From positions 434,001-498,000 of the forward strand of contig NZ_BLKW01000002.1 in assembly GCF_010723305.1 (NCBI RefSeq): DNA of 64,000 nucleotides, written 5' to 3'. Shown here one piece after another: positions 9,660 to 20,217 of the stretch. Position 1 is the stretch's first letter, and each line of letters opens with the position of its first letter. A program made the translations under genes and the position numbers. Source of the stretch: Mycobacterium botniense. GTDB taxonomy: Bacteria; Actinomycetota; Actinomycetes; Mycobacteriales; Mycobacteriaceae. The notes beneath the pieces are model-generated. The model was not told the DNA's origin. It ran no database searches and saw only the letters and a list, made by a program, of their open reading frames with translations.

Positions 9660-10868
9660 TCAATCCGGGCCCGTCTCCTCATCCCCGGTGGACGGCACCC
9701 CCAGTGCCCGGACGAAGCCGGCAGGAACCACGATGTCATCGGGAATCAGGTCGTGAACCGAGGCACGGCCGAGGCCCATCAGCGCCGACTCAATACCGCC
9801 GCGCAGAATGTCGAGCACGTTTTCCACACCCGCCTGCCCGGCCGCCGCCAGCCCCCACAGGTAGGCGCGACCGATCATCACAGCGCGTGCGCCCAGTGCC
9901 AGCGCCTTGACCACGTCGCCGCCGCGGCGGATACCGCCGTCCAGGACCACTTCGACCTGGTCACCGACCGCCGCCGCCACGGTGGGCAGCGCCCGAATCG
10001 TCGCGGGTGTGCCGTCGAGGTTATTGCCCCCGTGATTAGAGACCGAGATCGCCGACACACCAACATCAACAGCTCGTCTGGCGTCGTCGACGCGCATCAC
10101 GCCTTTGAGCATGAACGGTCCGCCCCACAGCTCGCGCAGCCAGGCGATGTCGTCCCAGGTCGGCGGCGGTGTGGCCATCCACTGCCCATACGCGGTGAAA
10201 AACGGCGGCCCCGGCTCCCCTCGCCGGCCCTGGTTGGGCACCCGCAAGGTCGGCGGCCGCAGCGTCTTGGCGTACGCCCACAGCCAGCCCGGCCGTGCGA
10301 TCGCCTCCGGGAACAGTCGCAGCATGGTGCGCACATTCATCTGTTCGGGGATCTTTGGGCTGCCCCAGTCGCGCCCATGCGAGAAGGTCCAGTCGGTTGT
10401 CACGATCAAGCCGGCCGCTCCGGCTTGTCGGGCCCGTTCGACCCGCTCAGCGATGACGTCGCGGCTGCCCAGCCAGTAAACCTGGAAGAACAGCTTCGGG
10501 TTAGCGGCGATCACCTCTTCGATGGGTTTGCTGGCGAACGAGGACAATCCCATTGCCGTGCCGCGCGCGGCCGCAGCGCGAGCGACAGCCACCTCACCGT
10601 CAGGATGTACCGCCTGGACACCAGTCGGGGCGATGATCACAGGTAATGAAAGTTCCTGTCCCATAAGGGTGGTAGACAAATCACGCGTTTGAGTCGCACC
10701 TACCACATGAGGAGCGAAGCCGAGCTCGCTGAATGCGTCAACGTTGTCGGCGACTGTGATTCCCTTCTCACTAGCCGAAATAAGAGATGAATAAACAGAT
10801 TTCGGTAGCCGGCGTTTCGCTCGTTGCTGGGCGATGGCGACCGTCTCGAACCAGGTGTCACGAGCCAC
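9660..10868 (-). CDS. mftD: Premycofactocin synthase MftD (FMN-dependent)
   Basis: MftD is an FMN enzyme of the lactate/glycolate oxidase family that oxidatively deaminates the MftE product to the redox-active premycofactocin. Family motifs include WFETVAIAQQRAKRRLPKSV at the N-terminus, the SNHGGNNLDG active-site His segment and LDGGIRRGGDV for FMN phosphate binding. The GTG at 10868, 2 nt after the mftC stop, gives 402 residues. The frame is open further upstream to 11120, but that part lies inside mftC and is not part of the family. Confidence 0.94.
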   Translation of the reverse strand: MARDTWFETVAIAQQRAKRRLPKSVYSSLISASEKGITVADNVDAFSELGFAPHVVGATQTRDLSTTLMGQELSLPVIIAPTGVQAVHPDGEVAVARAAAARGTAMGLSSFASKPIEEVIAANPKLFFQVYWLGSRDVIAERVERARQAGAAGLIVTTDWTFSHGRDWGSPKIPEQMNVRTMLRLFPEAIARPGWLWAYAKTLRPPTLRVPNQGRRGEPGPPFFTAYGQWMATPPPTWDDIAWLRELWGGPFMLKGVMRVDDARRAVDVGVSAISVSNHGGNNLDGTPATIRALPTVAAAVGDQVEVVLDGGIRRGGDVVKALALGARAVMIGRAYLWGLAAAGQAGVENVLDILRGGIESALMGLGRASVHDLIPDDIVVPAGFVRALGVPSTGDEETGPD

Positions 10869-10870
10869 GG

Positions 10871-12046
10871 CTAGATGGGGCTTTCGTCGCAGCGTCGCAG
10901 CGGCGGACGTCGCGACAGCGTCAGCGCGACCGGCCCACCGGCCCGAGATGCACGGGAATGGTCGCTGCTCGGTCGCGGCTTGCCGGGGGCGCGGGCCAGC
11001 GCCGCCGCGCCGTGCCCTTGCACGCATTCGGGGTCCGGTCCGGACAACGGCAGGCCGGTGAAAAATTTTGCCGCCATGCAACCGCCGCGGCAGCCCGCGT
11101 AATGTTCGCAGCCGGCGCAAGCGCCGGCCGACTGTGGTTCGCGCAGCTCACGAAACAGCGGGGCGTTCTTCCACACATTTTCAAAACCGCCGTCTGACAG
11201 CACATTTCCGGCAAGAAAACGGTCATGTATGGCGAAGGGGCAAGCGTACACATCGCCCACCGGATCGATCAGGCACACCACCCGCCCCGCTCCGCACATG
11301 TTCAGCCCGGCCAGCGCTCCGGGTTCACCCAGCCCCGACAGGTGAAAGAACGAGTCGCCGGTGAGCACCCGTTCGCCTTTGGCAACGAGCCAGTCATACA
11401 GCGCTATCTGCTGCTCAGCAGTCGGGCGCAGCTCATCCCAGACATCTGCCCCCCGCCCCGATGGTCGCAGCCGGGTGATCCGCAAGGTTGCGCCGTAACG
11501 ACTTGCCAGCGCGGCAAACTCGTCAAGCTGGCCGACATTGTGCCGAGTGACGACAACAGAGATCTTGGCGTTGCGGAAACCCGCTGCCGCAAGATTTTCC
11601 AGAGCGCGCACCGCCATCGCGTACGATCCGGCGCCGCGAACAGCATCGTTGACCTCGGCAGTCGCGCCATCGAGTGAGACCTGGACGTCCACGTAGTCGC
11701 TGGCCGCCAGCCGCGCAGCCACCTCGGAGGTGATGCGCACACCGTTGGTGGAGAATTTCACCCCGACGCGGTGTTCGGTCGCATAGTCAACGAGCTCCCA
11801 AAAGTCTTGGCGCACAGTGGGTTCGCCGCCGCCGATGTTAACGTAGAATACCTGCATCCGCTCCAGCTCATCGATGATGGCTTTGCACTGCCCAGTGGAT
11901 AACTCATGCGGATCGCGTTTGCCGGAGGACGACAGGCAGTGCACGCAGGACAGGTTGCACGCATATGTCAGCTCCCAGGTCAGGCAGATGGGCGCATCCA
12001 GACCACGCTCGAAATGCTCCACCAGCCGGGGTGCAGCCGCTGTCAC
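10871..12046 (-). CDS. mftC: Mycofactocin radical SAM maturase MftC
   Basis: MftC is a radical SAM/SPASM enzyme that decarboxylates the C-terminal Tyr of MftA and forms the Val-Tyr carbon-carbon bond. The SAM-cluster motif CNLSCVHC has Cys30, Cys34 and Cys37. The C-terminal auxiliary-cluster cysteines are visible in CAGCEHYAGCRGGC. At 391 residues it is a usual size. The GTG at 12046 overlaps the mftB stop (GTGA). A basic, Ser/Arg-rich tail of about 40 residues follows the last cluster cysteines. Confidence 0.96.
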   Translation of the reverse strand: MTAAAPRLVEHFERGLDAPICLTWELTYACNLSCVHCLSSSGKRDPHELSTGQCKAIIDELERMQVFYVNIGGGEPTVRQDFWELVDYATEHRVGVKFSTNGVRITSEVAARLAASDYVDVQVSLDGATAEVNDAVRGAGSYAMAVRALENLAAAGFRNAKISVVVTRHNVGQLDEFAALASRYGATLRITRLRPSGRGADVWDELRPTAEQQIALYDWLVAKGERVLTGDSFFHLSGLGEPGALAGLNMCGAGRVVCLIDPVGDVYACPFAIHDRFLAGNVLSDGGFENVWKNAPLFRELREPQSAGACAGCEHYAGCRGGCMAAKFFTGLPLSGPDPECVQGHGAAALARAPGKPRPSSDHSRASRAGGPVALTLSRRPPLRRCDESPI

Positions 12047-12348
12047 GCCTCTACCTTCGGCTCGCGGGGCACCAGCATGTTTGAACCCGCCAGCACACCC
12101 AGTGCGTCCAGATACGGGCCAACTTCAGCGTCATCGACGCCGACTGCGCGACAAGCTGATTGGGCGTCGGGATGCTCGGCCAGCGCCTGCACCACCGCCA
12201 CGATCGTGCGGTTTTTCAGAAACGAGAGCTTGCGCGTGCCGAAGTGATACAGCAACGCGCCGAACGGCTCGGGACGCATCGCTACCTGCGGATGTAACCG
12301 CCAGCCACGATCGGGGTGGAATGCGCCGGCCTGGGCCGGAGTTGACAC
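12043..12348 (-). CDS. mftB: Mycofactocin RiPP recognition protein MftB
   Basis: MftB is the small chaperone that binds the MftA leader and delivers it to MftC, with a PqqD-like RiPP recognition element fold. The 101-residue product contains the conserved stretch GWRLHPQVAMRPEPFGALLY followed by HFGTRKLSFLKN. The start is GTG 12348, just 2 nt after the mftA stop. An in-frame extension to 12708 overlaps mftA and the regulator and is discarded. Its stop overlaps the mftC start. Confidence 0.93.
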   Translation of the reverse strand: MSTPAQAGAFHPDRGWRLHPQVAMRPEPFGALLYHFGTRKLSFLKNRTIVAVVQALAEHPDAQSACRAVGVDDAEVGPYLDALGVLAGSNMLVPREPKVEA

Positions 12349-12350
12349 GG

Positions 12351-12464
12351 TCAGTAGACCCCGCACATCCCGTCGATCGACACTTCTTCCACCAGGGTTT
12401 CGCTCACCAATTCGGCGCCGGTGTGCTGCTGCGTCTCGGTACCGGTCTGGGTCCGCTGGTCCAT
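12351..12464 (-). CDS. mftA: Mycofactocin precursor peptide MftA
   Basis: This 37-codon gene encodes the ribosomally made precursor whose last two residues (Val-Tyr) become the mycofactocin core. The peptide starts [19 protein letters not shown] and ends in IDGMCGVY, the diagnostic C-terminus. The ATG at 12464 follows an AAGGG ribosome-binding site about 7 nt upstream, and the TGA is at 12353-12351. It is the first gene of the mft operon and lies 98 bp from the divergent mftR. It is easily missed because of its size. Confidence 0.96.
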   Translation of the reverse strand: MDQRTQTGTETQQHTGAELVSETLVEEVSIDGMCGVY

Positions 12465-12562
12465 GAAGATCCCTTTCGTCATCTGGTCGACAACTCGGCG
12501 TCGATCCGGTCAGAATCGTGGTCAGGATATGGCATCGAGTGCCGAAATGGAAGGGCGGATTT
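12465..12562. promoter_or_regulatory. Divergent mftR-mftA intergenic control region
   Basis: These 98 bp separate the divergent mftA and mftR starts and must contain both promoters and probably the MftR operator. A GGTCGAC/GTCGATCC imperfect inverted pair lies about midway, near 12485-12507. No convincing -35/-10 pair was found, so no site is assigned. Confidence 0.5.
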
Positions 12563-13159
12563 ATGCTGCCTCGGCTCCGGGTCGGTCGGCGCCGCTCGAC
12601 GACACGCGACCACATTGCCAACGTCGCGATCGAGCTGTTCGCCGCCCGCGGATTCGACGAGGTGAGCGTCGACGACGTTGCACAGGCCGCCGGTATCGCA
12701 CGGCGCACCCTGTTCCGCTATTACGCGTCGAAAAACGCCATCCCCTGGGGCGATTTCGACGCGCATTTGCAGCATTTGCGGGATCTGCTCGATCACGTTG
12801 ACCCACGGGTGAGGCTGGCCGACGCTTTGCGCGGAGCGCTATTGGATTTCAACACGTTTGACGAGTCGGAGACGGCCCGGCACCGCCAGCGCATGCGGGT
12901 CATTTTGCAAACGGCCGAACTGCAGGCCTACTCGATGACGATGTATGCCGGATGGCGAGATGTCATCGCGCGATTTGTGGCCCGCCGAGCAGGTGTCCGC
13001 ACCACTGACCTGCTGCCCCAAACCATCGCCTGGATCATGCTGGGGATGGCGCTTTCGGCTTACGAGCACTGGCTGGAAGACGAATCCGTCTCACTGCCTG
13101 AGGCGCTCGGCAATGCGTTCGACCTTGTCCGCGGCGGCCTGGATCGGCTGGACGGGTGA
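12563..13159 (+). CDS. mftR: Mycofactocin system TetR-family regulator MftR
   Basis: MftR is the TetR-type repressor of the mft operon; in mycobacteria it is known to respond to long-chain acyl-CoAs. From ATG 12563 (with AAGGGCGG upstream) it has 198 residues, the same as the M. tuberculosis protein as I recall it. The helix-turn-helix spans [20 protein letters not shown] at about 34-53, preceded by a basic N-terminus. It is divergent from mftA, and its stop overlaps the next gene (GTGA). Confidence 0.94.
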   Translation: MLPRLRVGRRRSTTRDHIANVAIELFAARGFDEVSVDDVAQAAGIARRTLFRYYASKNAIPWGDFDAHLQHLRDLLDHVDPRVRLADALRGALLDFNTFDESETARHRQRMRVILQTAELQAYSMTMYAGWRDVIARFVARRAGVRTTDLLPQTIAWIMLGMALSAYEHWLEDESVSLPEALGNAFDLVRGGLDRLDG

Positions 13160-14205
13160 GCGGGCTCGAGCACCTGCTGCGCTCGCTGCGGGCGCAAGGG
13201 CACGCCTGCGCGGCTTTGGGTTCTCCGATGTACGGTGAACTGCTTGACCGGGTCGCCGCGGACGTCACGGCCGGTGGCATCTTCGCGGCGGTGCTGGCCG
13301 GCCATGAGAACGACCCCGCGCGACTGGCGCTGCCACTTCGACTGCTCGGTGGGCTGCACCGGCTGGTCCTTGACGGTCGCGCACCGGCGTTGCGCCGCTG
13401 GTACCCGAGCACTGGGGGCAGCTGGAATGCGCAGCGGGCTTGGCCGGATATCACACTGGTTGCGGCGCGGCATGTCGGGTCGTTGCGCGCCGTACTCAAT
13501 CGGCCGCCCCAAACCAACGAGGTAGGCAGATCCGCCGCGCTGCTCGGCGGATTGCTGATCCTTTATCACCGATTCACTTTGCCGATCAGGCTTTTCGAGA
13601 TCGGATCAAGTGCCGGGCTGAATCTGCGAGCAGACCAGTACCGCTATCGCTACCGCGGCGGGCAGTGGGGTCCCACAGACTCACCGGTGACCATCGACGA
13701 CGCGTGGCATGGCCGGCTGCCGCCCACCGGTGCGCTGCCGATCGTGGAACGGCGGGGCTATGACATCGCGCCTATCGACCCGACCAGTGCCGCAGGCGAA
13801 GTGACCCTGTTGAGTTATGTGTGGCCGGACATGACCGACCGGCTGGACCGGTTGCGCAATGCCATCGGCGTCGCCCGGCGCGTTCCGGTCCGGCTGCAGC
13901 GGCGCCCGGCGGCGGACGCAGTCGCCGGCCTGTGCCTCGGCGAAAATGCATTGACTGTGCTATGGCACTCGGTCACCTGGCAGTACCTGTCCACCGGCGA
14001 ACAAGCCGCTGTCCGCGCGGGAATCGAGACCCTGGGCGCCCAGGCTGATACCCGCTCACCGTTCGTGCATCTGGCGATGGAACCGGCCCGCCGCACACCC
14101 GATGCTCCGCACGCGTTTTTGCTGCGCGCCCGCAGCTGGCCGGGCGGCGACGATCGGATCCTGGCCGAATGCGCCCCGCACGGCCCACCGGTGACCTGGG
14201 AATAG
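13156..14205 (+). CDS. DUF2332 family protein of unknown function
   Basis: A 349-residue protein recognisable as the DUF2332 family found beside mftR in mycobacteria (Rv0690c-like). It has a predicted soluble all-alpha N-terminal half, and a [18 protein letters not shown] segment resembling a methyltransferase-type glycine loop. Catalysis is not established. The GTG start overlaps the mftR stop, so the two are translationally coupled and share regulation. That links it circumstantially to mycofactocin, but no direct role can be stated. Confidence 0.88.
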   Translation: MSGLEHLLRSLRAQGHACAALGSPMYGELLDRVAADVTAGGIFAAVLAGHENDPARLALPLRLLGGLHRLVLDGRAPALRRWYPSTGGSWNAQRAWPDITLVAARHVGSLRAVLNRPPQTNEVGRSAALLGGLLILYHRFTLPIRLFEIGSSAGLNLRADQYRYRYRGGQWGPTDSPVTIDDAWHGRLPPTGALPIVERRGYDIAPIDPTSAAGEVTLLSYVWPDMTDRLDRLRNAIGVARRVPVRLQRRPAADAVAGLCLGENALTVLWHSVTWQYLSTGEQAAVRAGIETLGAQADTRSPFVHLAMEPARRTPDAPHAFLLRARSWPGGDDRILAECAPHGPPVTWE

Positions 14206-14211
14206 ACCTCA

Positions 14212-14225
14212 CACTCAGCTGAGTG
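14212..14225. repeat. Perfect 14-bp palindrome after the DUF2332 gene
   Basis: The sequence CACTCAGCTGAGTG is perfectly self-complementary and begins 7 nt after the stop codon of the DUF2332 gene. It sits in the 104-bp convergent gap before the flavoprotein gene. It could be a protein-binding site or part of a termination structure. Confidence 0.7.
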
Positions 14226-14228
14226 AGT

Positions 14229-14288
14229 GCGAGCGTGCATGTTTGCACGCCGACACGCCGTTGGTGACGGCAGAGTGTGCACGCTCGC
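14229..14288. terminator. Nested inverted repeats between convergent genes
   Basis: An 11-bp arm GCGAGCGTGCA (14229-14239) pairs perfectly with TGCACGCTCGC (14278-14288). The left arm can alternatively pair with a closer TGCACGC copy (14244-14250), giving a 7-bp stem with a 4-nt loop. It lies between two converging genes and is a plausible bidirectional terminator lacking a U tract, as is common in mycobacteria. Confidence 0.55.
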
Positions 14289-14309
14289 GGTGCCGGCCAG
14301 ACACGAACC

Positions 14310-15527
14310 TCAGCCCAGGACCTCGGAGATCGGTGCCCCGGCAGCGATTTTGGCGCGGGTTTTCATCACCCTGGCGGGCATGCCGGCGCCCACGGCGCCG
14401 ACGAACATACCGTCGCGCTCGTAGTAGGCCAAAAACCGGCGCCCGTCGTCTTCGACCAGGTGCACGATGTCGCTGGCGTGCGGCTCACCCAGGCACTGGA
14501 TCTTGATGTCGTACTGGTCGCTCCAAAAGTACGGGACGACAACGGTCGACGGTAACTCCTGGCCGAGCATTGCGGGCACCGCAACCCGGACCTGTTCGGC
14601 AACGTTGCTCCAATGCTCGACGCGTACTTGATTTCCCATGGAATCACGCCAAGAAGCGACATCACCAAGCGCCCACACATGGGGTGCGCTGGTGCGCCCC
14701 CTGTCATCGCAGATCACCCCATCGTCGACTTTGATACCGCTGCCCTCCAGCCAGTCGGTCGCCGGCCGCGAGCCGATGCCCACCACTACCAGATCGGTGG
14801 CCACGTCGGCGCCGTCGGTCAGCACGACTTTCTCCACATGTCCCTGACCGTGCACCGCCGCCACCGCAAGCCCGGTGCGCAGGTCGACACCTTCGGCGCG
14901 GTGCAGCCGCGCCACCAGTGCACCGATCTGCTCGCCGAGCACCGCTGCCAGCGGCGCGGGCTGGGGCTCGACCAGCACCACCTGTATCCCCAGGCCGCGC
15001 AGGCTGGCCGCCACCTCACAGCCGATGAACCCGGCGCCGACGACCACTGCGCTCCGCGCAGCCGACGCATGGCGGCGTAACGCCAGGCTCTCATCGTAGG
15101 AGCGCAGCACCCGGATTCCCTCGAGGTCGGGAAACACCGGAATGCGCCGCGGTACCAGCCCGGTTGCGATCACGAGCTCGTCGTAGCCGAGCACCGTGCC
15201 GTCGTCGAGAGTCACGGTCTGCGCCGCGGTGTCCAGGCTGGTAGCGGCCGAGCCCAGTCGCACTGTGATGTGGTGTTCTTCGTAGAACTCGCGGGGTTTG
15301 AGCGTCACATCATCGACTTCGCCGCGCAGCACCTCCTTAGACAGCGGGGGCCGGTCGTAGGGGAGATGTTGCTCGTCGCTGACGATCGTGACGGGACCGG
15401 GGTAGCCCGCGCGACGCAGGTGTTCGGCGGTACGGGCCGCGGCCAGGCCCCCGCCCACGATCACGATCCCTTGTGCGGGCGTATCGCCGTGCCCGCGTGC
15501 GCTACTGGTCACGTGCAGTTCATACAC
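14310..15527 (-). CDS. FAD/NAD(P)-dependent ferredoxin-reductase-like oxidoreductase
   Basis: A 405-residue flavoprotein of the pyridine nucleotide-disulphide oxidoreductase class, similar to Rv0688 and to reductases of P450 and dioxygenase electron chains. The FAD motif VIVGGGLAAARTAEHL is near the N-terminus. The second, NAD(P)-binding Rossmann motif VVVGAGFIGCEVAASL lies at about 167-182, and the C-terminal FAD segment is VWALGDVASW. The start is probably the GTG at 15527; a second GTG 5 codons on is possible. It follows the SDR gene by 45 nt in the same operon, so it may be an electron carrier for that enzyme or for a P450. Confidence 0.88.
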   Translation of the reverse strand: MYELHVTSSARGHGDTPAQGIVIVGGGLAAARTAEHLRRAGYPGPVTIVSDEQHLPYDRPPLSKEVLRGEVDDVTLKPREFYEEHHITVRLGSAATSLDTAAQTVTLDDGTVLGYDELVIATGLVPRRIPVFPDLEGIRVLRSYDESLALRRHASAARSAVVVGAGFIGCEVAASLRGLGIQVVLVEPQPAPLAAVLGEQIGALVARLHRAEGVDLRTGLAVAAVHGQGHVEKVVLTDGADVATDLVVVGIGSRPATDWLEGSGIKVDDGVICDDRGRTSAPHVWALGDVASWRDSMGNQVRVEHWSNVAEQVRVAVPAMLGQELPSTVVVPYFWSDQYDIKIQCLGEPHASDIVHLVEDDGRRFLAYYERDGMFVGAVGAGMPARVMKTRAKIAAGAPISEVLG

Positions 15528-15572
15528 GATCGCGGCGCCGGGTTGCGCACCAGCCTGCCGATCGGCGCCGCG

Positions 15573-16430
<858 letters not shown>

Positions 16431-16630
16431 CTAGCAACCGCATTGCACCGTGTTCTACCCGGCGACGATATGCGCCGCCTGTGCCACGACAGCGGATTCA
16501 CGCCTCGGTGGTGGCGCCAACCCGCTTCGGGCATGCTCCCGGCCGGTCAGCGCCTCGGTCGCGGGCCGGTCCTTCCGCTGCCGGCACCGCCCGCCACACC
16601 CACACCCGGCCGCTGGCGGAGCGGCAGAAC

Positions 16631-16670
16631 CGCGAAAGCCCCATTTCGTGGCGAAATGCGGGCTTTCGCG
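16631..16670 (-). terminator. Strong hairpin terminator downstream of tuf
   Basis: An 18-bp stem with a single bulge, formed by CGCGAAAGCCC plus CATTTCG and its complement, with a 3-nt loop. It begins 22 nt after the tuf stop codon. It has no U tract. It probably ends the str operon before the SDR gene, which is transcribed in the same direction. Confidence 0.8.
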
Positions 16671-16691
16671 TCTGCTGACGCCGAACGTGGC

Positions 16692-17882
16692 CTACTTGAT
16701 GATCTTCGTGACGCGGCCCGCCCCGACGGTGCGGCCACCCTCGCGGATCGCGAAGCGCAGCCCCTCATCCATCGCGACCGGCTGGATCAGCTTGACTTTG
16801 ATATTGGTGTTGTCGCCGGGCATCACCATCTCGGTGCCTTCCGGCAGCGTCACCACACCGGTCACGTCGGTGGTGCGGAAGTAGAATTGGGGGCGATAGT
16901 TGGTGAAAAACGGTGTGTGCCGGCCGCCCTCGTCCTTAGACAGGACATAAACCTGAGCCTCGAACTCGGTGTGGGGTGTGATGGTGCCCGGTTTGGTGAC
17001 GACCTGACCGCGCTCGACCTCGTCACGCTTGACGCCGCGCAGCAGCAAACCGACATTGTCGCCGGCCTGCCCCTGATCGAGCAGCTTGCGGAACATCTCC
17101 ACACCGGTGACGGTCGTCTTCATCGTGCTCGGCCGGATACCGACAATCTCGACTTCCTCGTTGACGTTGATCACGCCCCGCTCGACCCGGCCGGTGACCA
17201 CGGTGCCGCGACCGGTGATCGTGAACACGTCTTCGACGGGCATCAGGAACGGTTTGTCGATCTCGCGCACCGGGTCGGGGATCGACTCGTCGACAGCTTG
17301 CATGAGCTCTTCGATGCTGGCGACCCACTTCGGGTCTCCCTCAAGCGCCTTCAGTGCGGAAACCCGCACAACCGGGGCGTCCTCATCGAACTCCTGGGCG
17401 GCCAGCAGTTCGCGAACCTCCATCTCGACGAGCTCGAGCAGCTCCTCGTCCTCGACCATGTCGGCCTTGTTCAGCGCGACGAGGATGTAGGGAACACCAA
17501 CCTGGCGGGCGAGCAGCACGTGCTCGCGGGTCTGCGGCATCGGGCCGTCGTTGGCCGCGACCACCAGGATCGCGCCGTCCATCTGGGCGGCACCGGTGAT
17601 CATGTTCTTGATGTAGTCGGCGTGGCCAGGGGCGTCGACATGCGCGTAGTGGCGCTTCTCCGTCTGGTATTCCACGTGGGCGATGTTGATGGTGATACCA
17701 CGCTGACGTTCCTCGGGCGCATTATCGATCTGCTCGAACGCCTTGACCTCGTTCAGATCGGGGAATTTGTCGTGCAGAACCTTGGTGATCGCTGCGGTCA
17801 GCGTGGTCTTGCCGTGGTCGATGTGACCGATTGTCCCGATGTTGACGTGCGGCTTCGTCCGCTGGAACTTCGCCTTCGCCAC
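16692..17882 (-). CDS. tuf: Elongation factor Tu
   Basis: EF-Tu is the GTPase that brings aminoacyl-tRNA to the ribosome. The 396-residue product shows the G1 motif GHIDHGKT at about 19-26, the switch region [10 protein letters not shown]3 DAPGH and G4 NKAD. Domains 2 and 3 follow with the usual [12 protein letters not shown] and C-terminal [13 protein letters not shown]. The GTG at 17882 follows an AGGAGG about 8 nt away. It is the last gene of rpsL-rpsG-fusA-tuf, with 125 bp between fusA and tuf. Confidence 0.99.
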   Translation of the reverse strand: MAKAKFQRTKPHVNIGTIGHIDHGKTTLTAAITKVLHDKFPDLNEVKAFEQIDNAPEERQRGITINIAHVEYQTEKRHYAHVDAPGHADYIKNMITGAAQMDGAILVVAANDGPMPQTREHVLLARQVGVPYILVALNKADMVEDEELLELVEMEVRELLAAQEFDEDAPVVRVSALKALEGDPKWVASIEELMQAVDESIPDPVREIDKPFLMPVEDVFTITGRGTVVTGRVERGVINVNEEVEIVGIRPSTMKTTVTGVEMFRKLLDQGQAGDNVGLLLRGVKRDEVERGQVVTKPGTITPHTEFEAQVYVLSKDEGGRHTPFFTNYRPQFYFRTTDVTGVVTLPEGTEMVMPGDNTNIKVKLIQPVAMDEGLRFAIREGGRTVGAGRVTKIIK

Positions 17883-18007
17883 TTTGGTGTCCTCCTGGAC
17901 TTGTTAGTGCTTGTTAAAGCAGTGTTGATGTTTTCAGTTGTGCCGCTAGTGACCGGGCAAGGTTACTCCCCGTCGCCGTCGCGGTGGTCGTTGCTCGGCT
18001 CAAGACA

Positions 18008-20113
18008 TCACTGGCCCGTCGCCTTCGCGATGATTTCCTTCGACACCTGCGCTGGGACTTCGGCGTAGGAGTCGAACAACATCGAGTAGTTCGCCCGGCC
18101 TTGAGTCTTCGACCGCAGGTCGCCCACATAGCCGAACATCTCCGACAGCGGCACATGTGCCTTTACGACGCGTGCACCGCCGCGCTCCTCCATGGCCTGA
18201 ATCTGACCACGGCGGGAGTTCAGGTCGCCGATCACATCGCCCATGTAATCCTCGGGGGTAATGACCTCGACAGCCATGATCGGCTCCAGGATCACCGGCT
18301 GGGCCTGCGCCACAGCTTTTTTCAGCGCCTGCGCGCCGGCGATCTTGAACGCCATCTCTGAGGAGTCCACCTCGTGGAAGGCGCCGTCTTCGAGCGTGAC
18401 CTTCAGGTTGACCAGGGGGTAGCCGGCCAACACACCGTATTGCATGGCGTCTTGCGCACCGGCGTCCACCGCGGGGATGAACTCGCGCGGGACCCGCCCA
18501 CCTGTCACCTTGTTCTCGAACTCGTACGTCGCGCCGTCTTCGCCGGTGAACGGCTCGACGCTGATGATGACCTTCGCGTATTGGCCGGCGCCGCCGGTCT
18601 GCTTCTTGTGGGTGTACTCGACGTGCTCCACCTTGCGGCGGATGGTCTCCTTGTAGGCCACCTGCGGCTTGCCGACGTTGGCCTCGACCTTGAACTCGCG
18701 GCGCATCCGGTCGACCAGGATGTCCAGGTGCAGCTCGCCCATCCCGCCGATCACGGTCTGCCCGGTTTCAGGGTCTTGATGCACCTTGAAGGTCGGATCC
18801 TCCTCGGCGAGCTTCTGTATCGCCGCTGACAGCTTCTCCTGGTCGCTCTTGGTCTTTGGCTCGATGGCCACCTCGATGACCGGGTCGGGGAAGGTCATCG
18901 ATTCCAGCACGATCTGATCGTTGGGGTCGGATAACGTGTCCCCGGTGGTGGTGTCCTTGAGGCCGATCACCGCGTAGATGTGGCCGGCGGACGCGGTGTC
19001 CACGGGGTTCTCCTTATTGGAGTGCATCTGAAACAGCTTGCCCAGACGCTCTTTCTTGCCCTTGGTGGCATTGATGACCTGCGAGCCCGACTCGACCTTG
19101 CCCGAGTAGACGCGGATGTAGGTGAGTTTGCCGAAAAACGGGTGGGTCGCGATCTTGAACGCCAGCGCGGCGAAGGGCTCCTCGGTGCTCGCGTGGCGGA
19201 TTACCTCCACATCCTCATGCCCCGGCGCATGCCCGATCGCGGGAGGTAGATCCAGTGGAGACGGCAGATAGTCGACCACAGCGTCCAGCATCGGCTGCAC
19301 ACCCTTGTTCTTGAAGGCACTGCCGCACAGCACCGGAGTGATCTCGATGGCGATCGTCAGCTTGCGGATCGCCGCTTTGATCTCCTCGACGGTGATCTCC
19401 TCCCCGCCGACGTACTTTTCCAGTAAGTGCTCGTCGGATTCGGCGATCGTTTCCAGCAGCTTGGTGCGGTACTCCTCGGCCGTCTCGGCCAGCTCCGGCG
19501 GAATGTCAATGATGTCGTACTTTTCGCCGAGTTTGGTTTCACCGCGCCAGACTTTGGCGTTCATCTCGACGAGGTCGACGACGCCTTCGAACTCGCTCTC
19601 GGAGCCGATCGGTAATTGAATCGGCACCGCGTTGGCGCCGAGCCGCTCTTCCATCGTCTTGACCGAGAAGTAGAAGTCGGCGCCGATCTTGTCCATCTTG
19701 TTGACGAAGCAGATGCGAGGGACGTGGTAGCGGTCGGCCTGCCGCCACACCTGCTCGGACTGCGGCTCGACGCCCTCCTTACCATCGAAGACCGCGACCG
19801 CACCGTCGAGCACCCGCAGATTGCGCTCCACTTCGACGGTGAAGTCCACGTGGCCGGGGGTGTCGATGATGTTGAGCTGGTTGCCTTTCCAGAACGTCGT
19901 GGTAGCCGCGGAGGTGATGGTGATCCCCCGCTCCTGTTCCTGCTCCATCCAGTCCATGGTGGCGGCGCCCTCATGGACCTCACCCATCTTGTAGTTAATG
20001 CCGGTGTAGTACAGGATCCGCTCGGTTGTCGTCGTCTTACCGGCATCAATGTGCGCCATGATGCCGAAGTTGCGGACCTTGCTCAGGTCGGTTAGCACGT
20101 CCTTCTGTGCCAC
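18008..20113 (-). CDS. fusA: Elongation factor G
   Basis: EF-G is the GTPase that drives translocation and, with RRF, ribosome recycling. The 701-residue protein has G1 [19 protein letters not shown]3 DTPGHVDF and G4 NKMD, followed by domains II-V with the conserved [18 protein letters not shown] segment. The length is normal. The start is GTG at 20113. It follows rpsG by 104 bp in the str operon. Confidence 0.99.
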   Translation of the reverse strand: MAQKDVLTDLSKVRNFGIMAHIDAGKTTTTERILYYTGINYKMGEVHEGAATMDWMEQEQERGITITSAATTTFWKGNQLNIIDTPGHVDFTVEVERNLRVLDGAVAVFDGKEGVEPQSEQVWRQADRYHVPRICFVNKMDKIGADFYFSVKTMEERLGANAVPIQLPIGSESEFEGVVDLVEMNAKVWRGETKLGEKYDIIDIPPELAETAEEYRTKLLETIAESDEHLLEKYVGGEEITVEEIKAAIRKLTIAIEITPVLCGSAFKNKGVQPMLDAVVDYLPSPLDLPPAIGHAPGHEDVEVIRHASTEEPFAALAFKIATHPFFGKLTYIRVYSGKVESGSQVINATKGKKERLGKLFQMHSNKENPVDTASAGHIYAVIGLKDTTTGDTLSDPNDQIVLESMTFPDPVIEVAIEPKTKSDQEKLSAAIQKLAEEDPTFKVHQDPETGQTVIGGMGELHLDILVDRMRREFKVEANVGKPQVAYKETIRRKVEHVEYTHKKQTGGAGQYAKVIISVEPFTGEDGATYEFENKVTGGRVPREFIPAVDAGAQDAMQYGVLAGYPLVNLKVTLEDGAFHEVDSSEMAFKIAGAQALKKAVAQAQPVILEPIMAVEVITPEDYMGDVIGDLNSRRGQIQAMEERGGARVVKAHVPLSEMFGYVGDLRSKTQGRANYSMLFDSYAEVPAQVSKEIIAKATGQ

Positions 20114-20217
20114 AGAAGTCTTCCCACTCTTTCAGTTGCTTGCTCTCGTTTGCTGTATTCCCGCCTCCGGCCACGCTGCCGGATATCGCCGTCACGCGGC
20201 TCCGCTGCCGGCGACTG

